From Bactrocera neohumeralis (lineage: Eukaryota > Arthropoda > Insecta > Diptera > Tephritidae): a DNA stretch of 64,000 nucleotides. Shown here piece after piece: positions 42,541 to 57,500 of this stretch. Position 1 is the first letter of the stretch. Each line of letters begins with the position of its first letter. The notes beneath the pieces are model-generated. The model was not told the origin of the DNA and searched no databases. It was given only the letters and a program-made list of their open reading frames with translations. Location of the stretch: contig NC_065922.1 of the NCBI RefSeq assembly GCF_024586455.1, positions 26,470,089-26,534,088 of the forward strand, in the 5' to 3' direction. The position numbers and the translations under genes were made by a program.

Positions 42541-45500
42541 CGCATTTTTTAATATATTATTATTATTAATATTGTTATTATTATTATTGTTATTATTTGT
42601 CATTTGTAGCAAAAGCGGCGTCTTTGCATGTTTGTTGAGCATAGCGTCAGTTGATGTTGTCACTGTTGCAGCAATATCACCCGCTGTAACATAATCACCA
42701 AAACTTCCTTTGTTACCGCTACTCTCCGAAGTTGAGCTCGACTTCGATTTAATTGAATGTAAGGGTAAATATGAAGATTCGCTCGATGTGCTGCTGTCAT
42801 TAGCAATAATTGGTATTATTTGTTCCGCTTGTAAGTAGTCATCATTAATAAGAATGGGCTTGTCAAATGGCTTTTTACACCGCAACGGTGATGGTTGATG
42901 CGAAGAGTAGCTAAGGCTATTTAAAGTTACTGTAGTCTGTGGCGATGCCGGCTCGCTTTTCGCCCAACAGCGTGAAAATTCCCTATTGACATCTTCGCTA
43001 CTTGTACTCGGTGTGTCACTGTCAGCGTCGCCAACGCCATCGACACCACTTTCACTGCTACACGAGGGTACGGACGTCTTTCCAATATTGATTAGCGATG
43101 CACCATCGCTAGCTTTTGTCGATACAATGGAAATATTTTCCGGTTTATTATCCTCCAAGCAACTGGGTAATTTTGAACTCATGCTCATTAGTTGTAGCAC
43201 CGATTCTGGTAATTGTACGTGCACCTTCCATTGACGTTGCACAAACTTGTAAGTCCAAACTATGGTCGCTATGAACACGCTAACGAAAATAATCGAAGCC
43301 ACTAACAGTGCCCACTCAAATTCTGAACAAGTGAAATTGTGTGAACTGCTTGCATCCGATTTCAGCATGTAATATGCGGTATTCTTTATATCGGGTAATT
43401 GTGTTCGGATACCTCCACCAACTACGTCACACACGAAATCTTGGTGCGTTTTATATTTGTATGCTAGTTTCGCTTCCTTATGGTCATCAGCCGATATATG
43501 TTCCTTTTGTTTGTGGGACTTGTTATACATTTCACCATTAGCAGTTGCCTGCGTGCGAACGGTACTTGGTGCGTATGAAGGATTGGTGTGACGGCGTGCT
43601 CGTTGCATTCCTTCGCCCGCGATAGTAAACGTGCTCTTATCTAAATCTTTTTCGGCTACCACATTGATAGTGCGTACTTGCATATTTTGTACGCCCTTCG
43701 GGCAACCGGGATATTTTAGGCGGCACACGAGTTTATTATCTGTTCCTGTTACCGTACCGTTAGAATTTGGGTGCTGTACCGTTAATTTTTTTATTTGATT
43801 ATTGGCATTAAAAATTAGCTCGTAGAACACCATATGACCGACTGAATTTTCCGCTGCAGTCCAACTGAGCACATAATCACTACCGTTTAGATATAGATTT
43901 ACATCTGTCGGTGGCATTGGTACTGGAATTTGAATGATTAAAAAAAATATCCAATTAGTTTAAGAATTCTGAAACATTTTTGTTGATCATTTGTGTAATC
44001 AATATATAACATCTAGATATTTATAGAGGCTTGAGGTATATCTTTTGTTTTTTGTTTTTTGTAGAGATTATATCCATTACAAGTAAAAAAAAATGTATGT
44101 ATCGTGATTTTTTTTTAAGAAGCGTTTTACATTAACAAAATTTAATGTAAATGTAAAAAAATTTGGATTCCCTTGAGCCTGTAGCCGATCTCCAAGAAGA
44201 ACCCCGAAAAGATTCCCACGACAGCGGGTTCTACGCACCGGAATTGACTCGGATTTCATCCGACCAAGGGCTGTTTTTTCGGCGATCTAACCCCGTTTGG
44301 ATCGGTAAGTGTTAATTTGTGTTTGTCGTCATTGGAGCAATGCCTTGCAGCAGGGTTGCTCCGTATCCTCTTGACTCGTGCTGGCATTGAGTCCAACCTG
44401 GGCCCGGAGCAATTTTTCTGCTGCGTATGCGCAAAACGGCTCCATCCAAACTCCACCTCGGTCAGGTGCAATACATGCAATGGATGGAGCCATCTTAAGA
44501 CCTGTTCTGGCCTTAAGACTCATAGGGAGTGGACCACGCGTTACGTGACCCCATGTTGCCTGCGCAATACTGTGACACAAGCCTCTACGGCTGTGCAATC
44601 TGCACATAGTTCGCGCGCAGTTCCTGCTGGGATGCTTTCGCAGAAATCACCCCTGCAGCCATCTGCTTGGAGCGCAACCGCCTCCTAGGAGCATCAAAAG
44701 ACCATTCCTCGACTACGTCGACGACGTCGTACAGTACGCCGAGCGGACTTCGGACGCAACTAACTTTCGACAGGTACTGACTGCCATTCACAGCGGAGCC
44801 ATCAACACCTTCACCGACTCCCTTCCCGTGAATGGCGTTCTTGGAGTCAAATCACCACCCATGGCAGACGAAGAGCTCCAGCTGCCACGTGAAACGCGCA
44901 ACTTCGTTCGGATACTGTAGCAGGTTAAACTCCTACTTATCCAGAATAGACCCTGACATACCGAATGTATGTCCTGCATGCAACGAGTCTCCGCATGACA
45001 CTGACCACCTCTTTGCATGCCCCACGAACCCCACTCATCTAACACCCTCCTCCCTTTGGTCCGACCCCGACGAAACAGCATGTTTCTTGGGCCTCCTGTT
45101 AGATGACATCGACGACAACTCAAATGACACTTACCATCCCAACGGGGATTGAATTTCCGTTAAAACAACAACAACAAGAACCCCGAAAAAGATCGGCGGC
45201 GACTTCCGTCGAGGAAGATTGTTGTCCTTAAAATTATCTCAAATCCGGAAACCAAAAAAAAATTTATTACTATAGATGAATACAAGTAACAAACGAAGGA
45301 TTAGTAACAATTTTGATTTTTAACAAAATGGCGGATTTCTCAAAAATATTTAGTTTCTTGTGAAAAAATTTACACTTTAAAATTTCTTAAAAGTCGTATT
45401 TTTTGTCAAAAATTACCTCATTACCTGACAAGCATATTTAAGAAGGATGTTTGAAAATTTCAAGGCAAAGTCGTTTCGGAGGAATTTCCCTCACTAACAA

Positions 45501-48500
45501 TGAAAACAGCGAAAAAACGCGTTTGAAATTTTGGGAGCCAATCACGCCAAGATAAAATTTCTTACAATTATTCTCGAAACGTTTTTCAGAGAAGATTTTT
45601 AAATATATGCATATTCGATATATCGATTTTTGAAATTCATAAGTGGATATAGATCCTTAAATAGTCAATGAATTGTAAAATGAATGGATTTAACAATAAT
45701 GAATGTATCAGAACGCGTGATTTAAGAAAATGTAATTACTTCAAGATTAGAAAAAATATTTATGGAATTGTATTTTCATCTAAAAGACCATAAATTTTGA
45801 GCCGATAAGAATATAATTATGTACTTTGACCATTAAATTTATTAAAAATCATTTTTAAGTGGGTTCCTTTTTCAATATAACGAACTTTTCCTCTCTATAT
45901 AGGTTTTTTTGACCCCTAAACTAGATAGGTAAGTTTTCACCTTAAAATGTATATTATAATCATCAGGCAAATTGATTTCGCAATGTCTGTCTATACATCT
46001 TTGAGTTAATAGATTTCCTTATTTAATAATTATACTTACTGCCAATCATGGTGGTGATATTCACTGAAGCGCTCTTAATTGATTGATGTTTTGTCCACGC
46101 CGTTAGCCATACCTCATAGACAGATCCACTGCTTAGGTCGTTTAATGTATAAGACGTATAAGACACGTTAGTGGTCTCATTGTATTTTGCCTCTGCTTCG
46201 TTGTATTTTTTATACCTTAAAGAATACACAAACATATTACCACACACTTACATAAGTAGTGCAAACAAATTTAATGTTACACATACCAAATATAATACTT
46301 TGTCAGAACTCCATGTCTTTCAGTTGGCGCTTTCCATGAAATTTTCGCCGAATGACTTGTTACGTCCGTATAATTTAGATTAGTTGGCGGTTCAGGTGCT
46401 AAAATAACAGTATATGTGGGTTTTTTAATATTTATTATGTATTTAATTTTTTAATCGCAAGTTTGAAAATCACCTGCTTGAAGGGTTTGTGCCTTGATTG
46501 CAATGGGCGGGCTCTTTCGATTATTAACGCCATATAACTGTATGCTGATGTAATAAAATGTATATGCTTCCAAATTCGTTAAATTGAAGCTAATACTTTG
46601 TGTCGAATTTTCGCGCTCTGAATGACAACTGGACACCATGCTATTGTTCAATATGCAATAGGTAATATTGTAGCCATTGAATGCACTGTTACAATTTGGA
46701 TTACTCCATTTTAGAACGATGCTCGACTCCGACTTGTCGGTAACGTCAAACGTAGTTATCTGCTCTAAATATGCATTTAAATCGTTAAAACAATGGGGCC
46801 AATAAAATCCACTACTTCCGCGTGGATAGTTGGCTGCCACGGCCATTATAAGTTGATCCTTCGCGTGTGTGGTATAATTGGTTCTCGTATTTTCTACAAC
46901 TGTGAAGTGCATGGAACCCTTTTGTGGGTGAAAAAAAATTGTTAGACTTAAAATATATTATAACTGAAAAATATTAAGATATTTACGTCACACTTTTTTT
47001 TCTTCATCAACCTTTGCTGACACCAGAAGACAGTATAGTTGCTTGGTGGTCGCTTTTCGTAGTCACCTGGATGCTGCCATTTTAATATGAATGCTCCATT
47101 TTCCAACAACTTCTCAATTTCTAATGGAGGACTGAATTCTCTGGGTGAGACAACTCGTATTATGCTTGCATTTGACGATGCACCGACTGCATTTTTGCCG
47201 AATATTTTATAAATTCTAGGATGGTTTGAGACCCATCGAAAGTCAACTGTTGTGCTATTGGTTTCTTTTGAATTTCTACAAAAGAAAAGAATTAATTGAC
47301 CAAGTGTTAATCAGAACCGATTTCATAAACTCAAAAAAAGCTGCTTTTGTACCTAATCTGTACACGACTTAACATATTTTCTTCGAGTAATGATCACATA
47401 AGAGATGCTTGACAACATAGCCAAAGAACTTACATTTATCAAACAATATTGCAAAATTCGAAAATGAGCCACAACCGAGAAACACAAATTTCGGTGAAGG
47501 CACTGAAGGCTATATCAAAGCCGAGACTTACAACAAATATAACAATGAAAAATTGAAGTGCATGGAAAATTCTGCATTATTTTTGTCAGTCCAGGTCAAA
47601 TTTGAACAAATGATAGTTATAACAGAAAAAGATGCTCTCTGAGCTTGATTGAGTTACCTCACGTATCATCGCCAATATGTAGGGTCGAAAGTCAACCGAA
47701 TGTTTGAAAATTCCAGTATTAGTTATACCGAGGCTTGGGTAAGTTTTGGACCCGATATTATCAATTTTAGGCACAAAGATACATTATTATCAGAAAAACA
47801 CGATCTTTCAATTTCATTACGATTACTCACATATTAACCGTTATTTGCGGTATAAAGTCAGGCGGACGTATTTTTTCTTTATTTAGTACTAGAGGACCCG
47901 TCCACGCTTCACTGTGGCTGATATATAAATATGTAATACTACTACTACCATCTATATGATTTCTATTAGTTGGATTATAACTATTAGTTAATAAGATATA
48001 GCATTTTTGTGAAGCAACTTGTATTAGTTTACAAACAAATGGATCATAAAGCATTTCGTGTGTTAATAAAGCATTGCTTTTTGGGGGAAAATACTGTTGA
48101 ATTTGGGCTCAGGGAAATCCACCGTTGAAAAGATATTTGCTAAGCTGGAAACAGGCGAATTGAACACCGAGGACAACGATGCTCTAAAGAGGCGAAAGCT
48201 CTGTGCAAAGTGGGTGCGTCGAAAGTTCATAATCCAACAAAAACAACGAATAACTGCTTCTGAGAAGTGTTTGAGCGCTCTTTAATCGCAATAAAACCGA
48301 ATTTTTGCGTCGGTGCGTGACAATAGAAACATAGCTCCATCATTTCCCACTGGAGTCCAATCGACTATCATTCTAGTGGACTGCACATGATGAACCGGTT
48401 CTCAGGCGTGGAAAGACGAAAAAGTCGGATGGAAAGGTTATGACATCAGTCTTTTGGGATGCACGTGGTATAATAATACTCAACGACTGATTACTGAGCC

Positions 48501-51500
48501 AGTTATAATCCATTGTACTGCGTATTTGGTTGCAGTTCTTTTCTACTATTCCAAATACATACTTAGCAATTGTATTATTTATGAGGAAGAATCTGTTTAA
48601 AATTGTATGCATATATTCAAATGATTCCTACAAACATGAATTTTGAACAAATGCTTATTATTTGAAATATAATTTTTTTTTTTTTTTTGTTTTTATATAC
48701 AAAGAATAATATAATTACAATTTATATATATAGCACTAGCGGTTAAGCCATCAGCTTAAAAAAGAAAAGGGATAAAAGGCATCCTATGTCCTTCCCCTGG
48801 TTCTAAGCTATCTCCCCACCAATTTTCAGCCAAATCGGTTCAGTCGTTCTTGACTTATAAATGGTGTAACTAACACAACTTTCTTTTATATAGAGAGATA
48901 TGGGAACTGAGCCGATTCCAGCTATTTTTGCCATACAGACATACTATTTTCGGTAAAGGTTTTTCTTCGAACTTCTATATTATATTTCACAGATTGACTG
49001 ATAAAAGATTGATCAAAACAAAGTTCGGAATAGAAACTGAGCTTCGCATATTTGGTATCCGGGGGCTTGTAAAATTTTGGTCCGATTTGGAAAATTTTTC
49101 ATAAGTTGGCACATTTTAAAGACTATTAATGTAGGGTTTTATTCAGATAAATACATTGGTGTTTGATTTGTATACTGGAAAGTGAAAAGTCAGATAGATT
49201 TGAGAATTTACTTACAACTCTTGTCCATACATGTCCAATTCTTGAATAACGTAAGTGAAATTTTCACCATTTCTCTCGTAATCTGCCAAACCCTCCCAAT
49301 ATAAAGTTATTATGTCTGCCTCATTAATGTCGAAACCACCAACATAAGTGCGTGGCGCACGATCGGGTTGACGCGGCGCAGTTTTGAAAACCACTTTAGT
49401 TGGTTCGTTCCATTCGCTTGTATTGCAATTAACACGTGCTGAGACATTCAAAACATATTGCCAGTTGGCATAGGGAAGGTTTGGGAGTGTGAAATTATAT
49501 GCCAACCTTTCACTGTACTCGGTTAAATTGTATTTTTCGTGGTCATCCGGTTCAACGGTAATGTTATATTCCAATCCAATGGCCTTATAGTAATCTTGCT
49601 TACGGTTTTTCCATGATAAATATACGCTATTGGAGGTTATGTTTTCCACATAGATTTGCAATTTTGGCGGCACGACTGCAAATAATAGGAAGCATTAAAA
49701 ATATTCACGAAGTATAAAGCATCTGACATCCACACTTACCGCTCTTATGGGTGTTTATGGAGATTTTATTCGTGTATTCTCCTAAAGCATTTGTCGCTAT
49801 CAAAGTGAAATTATGAAATTCTTGGGATGGATAATAAATACATTTGCCGCTATTTGTCGCCATCAACGTTATATCATGGTCTGAGCCGTTGTCCAGTGTG
49901 CAATCTACAATATTGTTCTGTAATGTCTAAATGGGAACATTGAAAAGGTGAATCTTGAGTTCAGGGTTTTTATGTAATAATAATTAAGATTGTACTACCT
50001 ACAATATATGTATGTATAGTATTCATGCTACCGGTAATACTTACTTCATATGATATTTTATATACTGTTGGTAAGTTATTTGGTGGATAGAACATTCTGC
50101 ATCTCATAGATTCATAGTTGTCACCTCTGCATTTAAAACTCTCTACTGACTCCGGAGCTTTTCCTGTAAAGAACAAAAAGTGTGTATATGTAAATTTTTT
50201 TTTTCGAACAAGGTATTTTCACGAAATTTTGCATAGCCTAAGGCAACGCTACGATATCCAAGAAAAATATTCAGATCGGACTACTATAGCTTATAGCTGT
50301 CAACTTAATTTTTCATTTGTCAAGATATCTTCACGAATTTTGGAATGATTTATTGTCCAAGGCTCCGAAAAATTTTTCAGATCGGATCACATAACTAATA
50401 GCTACCGTACCGATCAAACGAAGTAAAAAATTCTTGTTTTAATTTATCTTATATCTTAGAGCTTAGATGACTATGTCACAGACCACCATTTGTGTATGGC
50501 CACGAAAAGTGGTTACAATTTCAAAATCCTTATTCGCTGATATTTGATTGAATTAGAACACCTTCTGATGAACTTCTCTTAGTAACAAACAATTTCGGGA
50601 AGAGTTCATTTTAGGAAGATTTATCCAGCTATGAGTCAAGCTTATTTTATTTTTGAAAGGGCAAGTAACCGCCGCGTCTAGCCCAATTTTCGATCACCTA
50701 GTACATCTGTACGGCATGTAGCGCCGTCTTATTGCAAGCAAAAGCTATCAACATCCTCAAATTCAGGCGTGAAAAGTTCATTTATAAGTTATGGCTCTAC
50801 AGCGTTCCCCGATTATTATCAAGTGAGCTTCATTGCTGAACAAAATTTTCTTGTGAAAATCGGTGGCCACCTCATTTTGGGCCTATTTATCAAACGTGCG
50901 TTTGGCTTCCTTATTTGCACGAGTATTAAGTACATATGTACATGCATATGTATGTGTATTTATAAATATGATTTAAAAATTTTTATATCGACACATTTTT
51001 CAATACAAATTGTCCGATTGAAACTATATACATATGTATATATAGATAAAGGCACGCTTCCTACAACGATGCAATGTTTAGTCAGTGATCATTAGTTGGT
51101 AATCACGTGATTTAGTAATGGTTCTACCATAAGTGCAGTGAACCCGGACCAGTTCAGTAATAATGCTTTTTCCTACATTGTATAAGTTTTTATTCCGTTT
51201 CAATACAAACATGGAATTTTTTATTTATTAAAAACAAGATTTGCGCGCGAAAAGCAAATATGTCTCATAAGAGTACTCTAACACTTACATATGTACATAG
51301 TATACATATGCACGTTTTTATTGATAAGAAAACTATTCCAACGGATACTTTCGGTGAACAATTAATTTGTGAGATTTCTACCATTTTATCACGAAAAAAA
51401 GTATCAAAGAATTCTAAATCGTCATGTTTTATTCTAGAAAAAGTATATAACGCCTCATTTCCTTATAGTTCGAAGCTCTATATATTAGGCCTACCTATTA

Positions 51501-54500
51501 TTACTGGTCACGTTGAGTATTTAGTTAAGGAAAACCTGACATTTTAGCGAAGTGCAGCCAACCCTAATTTTAAAAATCGTATTCGAAACTTTTTCACTAT
51601 TTCGGATTTATTTTCCTGCACTCTCAATACTTATGCATGATTGACTCTCAATTCTTTTCATTGAAGGAAAATTTTACTTTAGTGGGTACTTATAGATGAC
51701 TGATCTTAATAATTTTACACTTTCTCACTAAATCTTCATAGGGAAATGTAAATTTTTATTCCTGTGCGATACACGTCTTAATCGTTTAAACGAGGGTTAA
51801 AACAGTGAGACCTTGAAAAAATATTAGTTTTTATTTTGTATTGGAATGCTTTTCTAAATGCCTTATGTTTGGACACATTTTATAATATTTATACCCTAAA
51901 CAAAGCATATTAAGATTGCAACGATATTTGTAACACCCAAAAGGAAACTCGGACCTCCCGTAATGTATAAATAAATGAGCAGCGTGACGTGCTGAGTTGA
52001 TTTAGCCATGTCCAACTGTATATACGTGACTTGTCTATCAGTTTTAGATATACTACCAAGAAGCTGCTAATTTTACGGAATCGCCGATGTTGGACTAACA
52101 TAGAGCTGCCATACAAACTTAACGATCAGAATCAATTGCTTGTATGGAAAACTATTTCATTTGATGAGGTATATTCAAGAAATTTCACAGAGATTATTAT
52201 CCAAAACATTGTAACGGGCCATAAATTTTCAGATTATTCACAGTAACGTGCCGGTCTTGGTCATCACGAAAGAAGTACCGCCCAATGACGCCGCCGGCCC
52301 ATAAACCGCATCAAACTGTAATTTTTTTGCAATGAAATGGTGACTCATACAGTACGTACGCATGTACTTTCAAAGGAATAAAGTATTTCATTGATATCCT
52401 AAACCGTTTTTGTTTTATTTAAAAAAAAAAAACTTTTGTAGCGCTGTTAAAGTTGAGGCCACTGACTGCGAATTTCGATAATAAATTTTAATAATTTCGA
52501 CTCATTGCTGGATCGTATATCTTTCCATGATGAATTGGCAAATCTTACTGAAGAGAAATGTCAAAAGAGTGGGAACAAATTTGGCGTCTTCGAAGACTAG
52601 CTGTCTTTTAAACTAACCGATCCAAATCAGTATAGCAATATTTTTATAGACTAGATGGAATAAATGGGCTATTGAAATATAAATATACTTATATGTACAT
52701 ACATATATGTATATAGTGTAAATATAGGATACTGTACAGCATCTAAAAGATACTAGCCACGCTAATAAAAAAGAGGCTCACATGTGTCGAACAGGCTTTG
52801 CGAAATCCAGCCTTTTCGACACATGGAAGACTACAGACAGCATTATAAGGACGTCGCTTGATGGTATGAGATGGCGCAACGGAGGAGTAACAAGGAAAAA
52901 AGAATTTATGGTAGTTTGATGTACATAAATACATACTTATGTTGTGTACACACAGATAGCAAATACAACAACTGAGTTTCTACTCACCCACATCGAGTTC
53001 CCATTCATTGCTGCATTGACCATCCCCATAGTTAAATGTGAATGTAGACTTTTTAGCTGATGCATTCCTTATCAAAAGTAATGTTGCAAGCTGATCATCG
53101 AGTTCCTGAAATTGTAGAAATGTAACAATTATTATAATAACAAACAATATGTTATATTTAATGTTATATGTATGTAAGTTATATGTACATATTTACATAC
53201 ATATACATATGTATATGTAATGGGTTGTCAAAAAAGTCTTGCGGTATTTGTATTGAATTTTTTTTTATTGAAATTGAAATGAATTTTTGATGACTCATGC
53301 CCAGCTCTTGACCGATGCTACGGCTGCTACTATGCCGGTCTCTTTCGACCAGAACGAAAACGTTGAAACCACCGTTGTGCGGTGGAAATGGAAACTGTAT
53401 CGGGTCCATAAACTGCACAAATTTTATTGGCGGCTTGAGATGCATTTTTGCCTTTATCGTAGTAGTACTGTAAAATATGCCGTATTTTCTCTTTATTTTG
53501 CTTTATGTTTGCGACGCTATAACTCACGAACGACTTAAAAGAAACGACAATCAATCAAACACGTGTTAGCGCGTGAAATGAGCTTTCCAAAAAGGTATAG
53601 CATGACCCGATGCGACGAACTAGAACTACGCGCTTTCAGCGCCAACTAGCGAAAATACCGCAAGACTTTTTTGACAATCTATTATATGTCATGTGAAGTC
53701 GTTAAAGTTGTGTTCATAAAAATGGACTATACGAGGATCTGCCAAGGAAGAATGTCAGTGACTTTGTACGAATAAAATACAATTAGCTGGAATTCTAAAG
53801 CGTTTAAAATTCGCTTTAAACGGAGTGGCGACTGCCTAGCGGTTGGTTTAAGTGATAGACGCATAAATCTAAACAAGAACACATCTGATTTACATACATA
53901 TACATGTACATATGTACATATTAGTATTTTCTGCTCACACGAAGAGAAAAAATCGAAGTGAAAATTCAACTCGTCAAAAGTGTACACGATTGACAAGCGT
54001 ATCAAACATTTGGGGGCGCTTGCGCCACGTAGCGGCCGATATTATCCGCCGACGCGCATGGCAAATTGTCAGCAAGTCTTAATTATATCAATCAACTAGA
54101 CACAAGTATGTAAATGCGGCACCAGCGATAACAGATTAGCGTGAAAAAGCCAATCTATATACATGCATATGTTGAAGACGCAATGGTAAATTGTATTTAG
54201 GGAACGTGAGAACTCGAAATGCTTCACGTAAAACCCGACTTCATGGATTTCACAACTGCTACTGGGCAAACGTAAAGAAAACGAAAAAAAAACCCACGAG
54301 CAACAAGCAAAATACTAGTAATATAAATAAAGTCATTACAATTCTTGTTATTTGCCATTAGTTGGTGGCTTTAAGCTAGATCCAGCAGAAGTAGAGTCTA
54401 GTATATAACAACATATACTTATGTAAGTATAGCAAAATTGCACTGCCAGTAAGGCAGTTGTGACGTACGTTCCACGTATGTATATACACTTCGCGTCACT

Positions 54501-57500
54501 AGATAAGTCTTCAAATAAACTTTTGGCATTCATTTTCATCATAAAGCAGTATGACAGAGCCGAAGAATATTGAAGATGACGCCGAAAAGGGTATCACTAA
54601 GTCGTTATCCATATCATAGCGCAAGAAATATGATTTTTTTCCAAAAGAAGCTGTAACCATATACAGGGTTTGTCCGGAAAGTAATAGGACTGATTTTCTT
54701 CCGTCGTGACTGTACTTCAGAGCGTGCGCGCACCGACTGGAGCGCGGTAGAGGGCGTTCCTAGCTAACGGAGCAGCGGCTGGTCAGTTGTCTCCGAGCAA
54801 CTGGAGAGTCAGGACAAACATTTTCGCGCGACGTGTTTCTGTGTGAAACTCGGTAAATCTACGACAGATGCGTTTGATATGATCAAGCAGGCTTACCCAG
54901 ATGTTGCTTTAGCAAAAAGTGGTGTGTTTCGATGACACCAGGTCTTTTTGGAGGGCCGGAAAGAGGTCGCTGATGAAGACCGTGCTGAGGGCCCTTCCGA
55001 CCTCGACAAACACCGACAATTTGACTCGTATGCGCAAAGTTTTTAACTCAGACCGTCGACTAAGTATTCGTTTAATTGCCCAGATGTTAAATTTATCAAT
55101 ATATGTTGTTCATGACCTTGTGACGGAGCACTTGAACATGCGCAAGATGGTTGGAGGATGCACCACGACAACGCCCCGGCTCTAACCGCATTTCTTGTGA
55201 ACAGCTATCTAACCAAGACCGGCATCCCAACGCTTCCGGGACTTTTTTTGTTGCCTTGCCTGAAAAGACAGATGAAAGGCAAGCATTTTGAGATGACAGA
55301 GGGGATCCAAGCTGCATGCACCTCGGCTCTCAAAGCTATTCCGGACAATGCTTTCCGTGACGCCTTGAATGCTTGGAAATCGCGCTGACAGCGCTGCATT
55401 GACGCAGAAAGAACCTATTTTGAAAGTTTTTAAAGAATTGTAACGATTGGTGCAATAAATTTTTTAAATCGACTCAGCCATTATGCTTTCCGGACAAACC
55501 ATGTAAACAATTTTTACTAATTTCACAATCAAAATTCCTAAACTAAAGTCAACAGCTGATTTTCGATTATGCTGTCATAAAGTTCTTACAGAAATTGTTT
55601 AACTTTAATAGGATAATCTAATGCTTTTTATTTATTAGGTAAAATTCCTCTTAAAACAATTCACAAAAAAATGCGTTTTTTCGTCTTTCAAGTGAACTAA
55701 CCCCATTATATAAACCTTCACCTGACTGCTAGTGTAACTTTTACATGCACACTTACATATGTATTTCTGCACATGTGGAAGCACTGCAACTGCAACTTGA
55801 AACTCTTTAAATCAGGAAAAATAAACATGTTTGTATGTATGTATTTATTTGCATTTTTTGCTTTGAGGTGCACCGCTGTACGCGCGTGTGTACTACTTGT
55901 TGTTGCCTATACATATCCCTATATACATACATACATATATTCCTTATTATGTTCTACTCTTAATTTTGTTCCAACCAAATACTCCGCTTTTGGTCGGTCC
56001 AAGTATTGTTGACTTAATGTGCAAACAATACTGAGAATATCACATACCACAAGCGTACATGCATACCAACAATATATGCGTCGGAGATGTGCAAAGCATA
56101 AGCAACAATGCTTGGAAAAAATTGCGAATGGTATGCAGCGGAGGACGTTCAATGCCCACTGCAGCTCAACTCGGCCAGCAGTCATATTTAGATGTACATA
56201 TGTATGTGTGAGTGTATGGTCAAATGTAAAGACTTTTGTAGCCATGGTCGGATCAACGCTGAAGAGGGCTCTAACCAATGGCTGACACACACAGAAGATT
56301 TTTTAAGGCACGGAGAGAAATTAATATAATTTATCCCTGGAAGTATGCGATTTGATGTAAAATTATTTGTACTGCAGAGTATATCTTTGACAAATTCGTA
56401 TAAAAATTATATAGCAAATATGGCGCCAGCAGCTTTCGAAAATAAAGTATTTTTGTGAAATGTCAGTGGATAAAGTAGCCACTCATCGTCTGAAGTACAC
56501 CTCAGCCTGTTGTAACAGCCTGTTCTTGTTTATAGAGAGGCGACTACTATTAGCTGGATTTCGTATCCAAAAATAATCAGACACATACTAATCAAAGAAA
56601 GTTCTATACTGGTAAAACGACCGTTCGTTGTCATGAGACCGAAGTGATCAAGGTTTGAAAGTATTTTCCTGAGCAAATTTCTTAAATGTGTTTTTCGAAA
56701 GAAAATAATAATCCTCAACTTAGAACCTGGAAAGTCAAAAAAGGTTAACAAATGGAAGCAACGAAGAAAAATAGACTTTGGTTCCCGCTTAAGTACTATA
56801 TAACCCTTCCATACCCTTACAGGTTAATTCTATAGATAATGTATTGGATCACTTAGTTTGCCGAACTAATAAAGCGCAGACTGTTTCTAAATTTTAAAAT
56901 TAAAAATTTTCAAAAAGAGCTTTTTTATGGCGGCCAGTTAACCATAAAAATAACCCGTCTACAGTGTGATACGTTCCAGCTTTTATGAATTTGTAGTATG
57001 CACTTGCAGCACTTGTCTCGCATCGGTTGAGTGCATAAAGCAAAACTTGCTGCGTCACTTCTCCGCCGTCTGAAATACATATCTATAAATTTTATGGGTT
57101 TTTTTCGATGCAACCGTATGTGTGTATAGTTGTACTTGTGAATGTGTGTGTTTAAGTTGGTTAATATTTTTGTTTGAAAAGTTGACACTTTGCCAACATC
57201 GGTTGTTGCTAAATCAGATACTACTACGCTTGACGTATTGCTGTTGAACTGCAATCAGTCGTGTAGACATTACATTCGTAAGAATTGGGAGTATTAAACT
57301 TTTTATTGCTAATTTAATATATGTATTTACATAAGTATGTCTATGCTTTTTATATACTTACAATTTTATCGATTTTCTCGTCTCTATTATCGCTGTAGTC
57401 ATGATATAATGTTTTATTGGTGTAACCAATGTTGTTGATATTGCTGTCATGGACGAAAACAAGTGCAGCGTCATCACCGGTTCCAATTTGTATTTTCTCC

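Noticed and set aside
47981..48076. Longer version of the domeless exon starting at 48076
   Set aside because: It joins in frame, but the extra part is the antisense of the mariner start (DHKAFRVLIKHCFL on the plus strand), so the acceptor at 47981-47982 is preferred.
54540..54660. Open stretches beginning MTEPKNIEDD (plus) and MKMNAKSLFEDLSSDAK (minus)
   Set aside because: Both run only a few dozen codons before stops and have no partners; they may be chance or an unrecognised relic.
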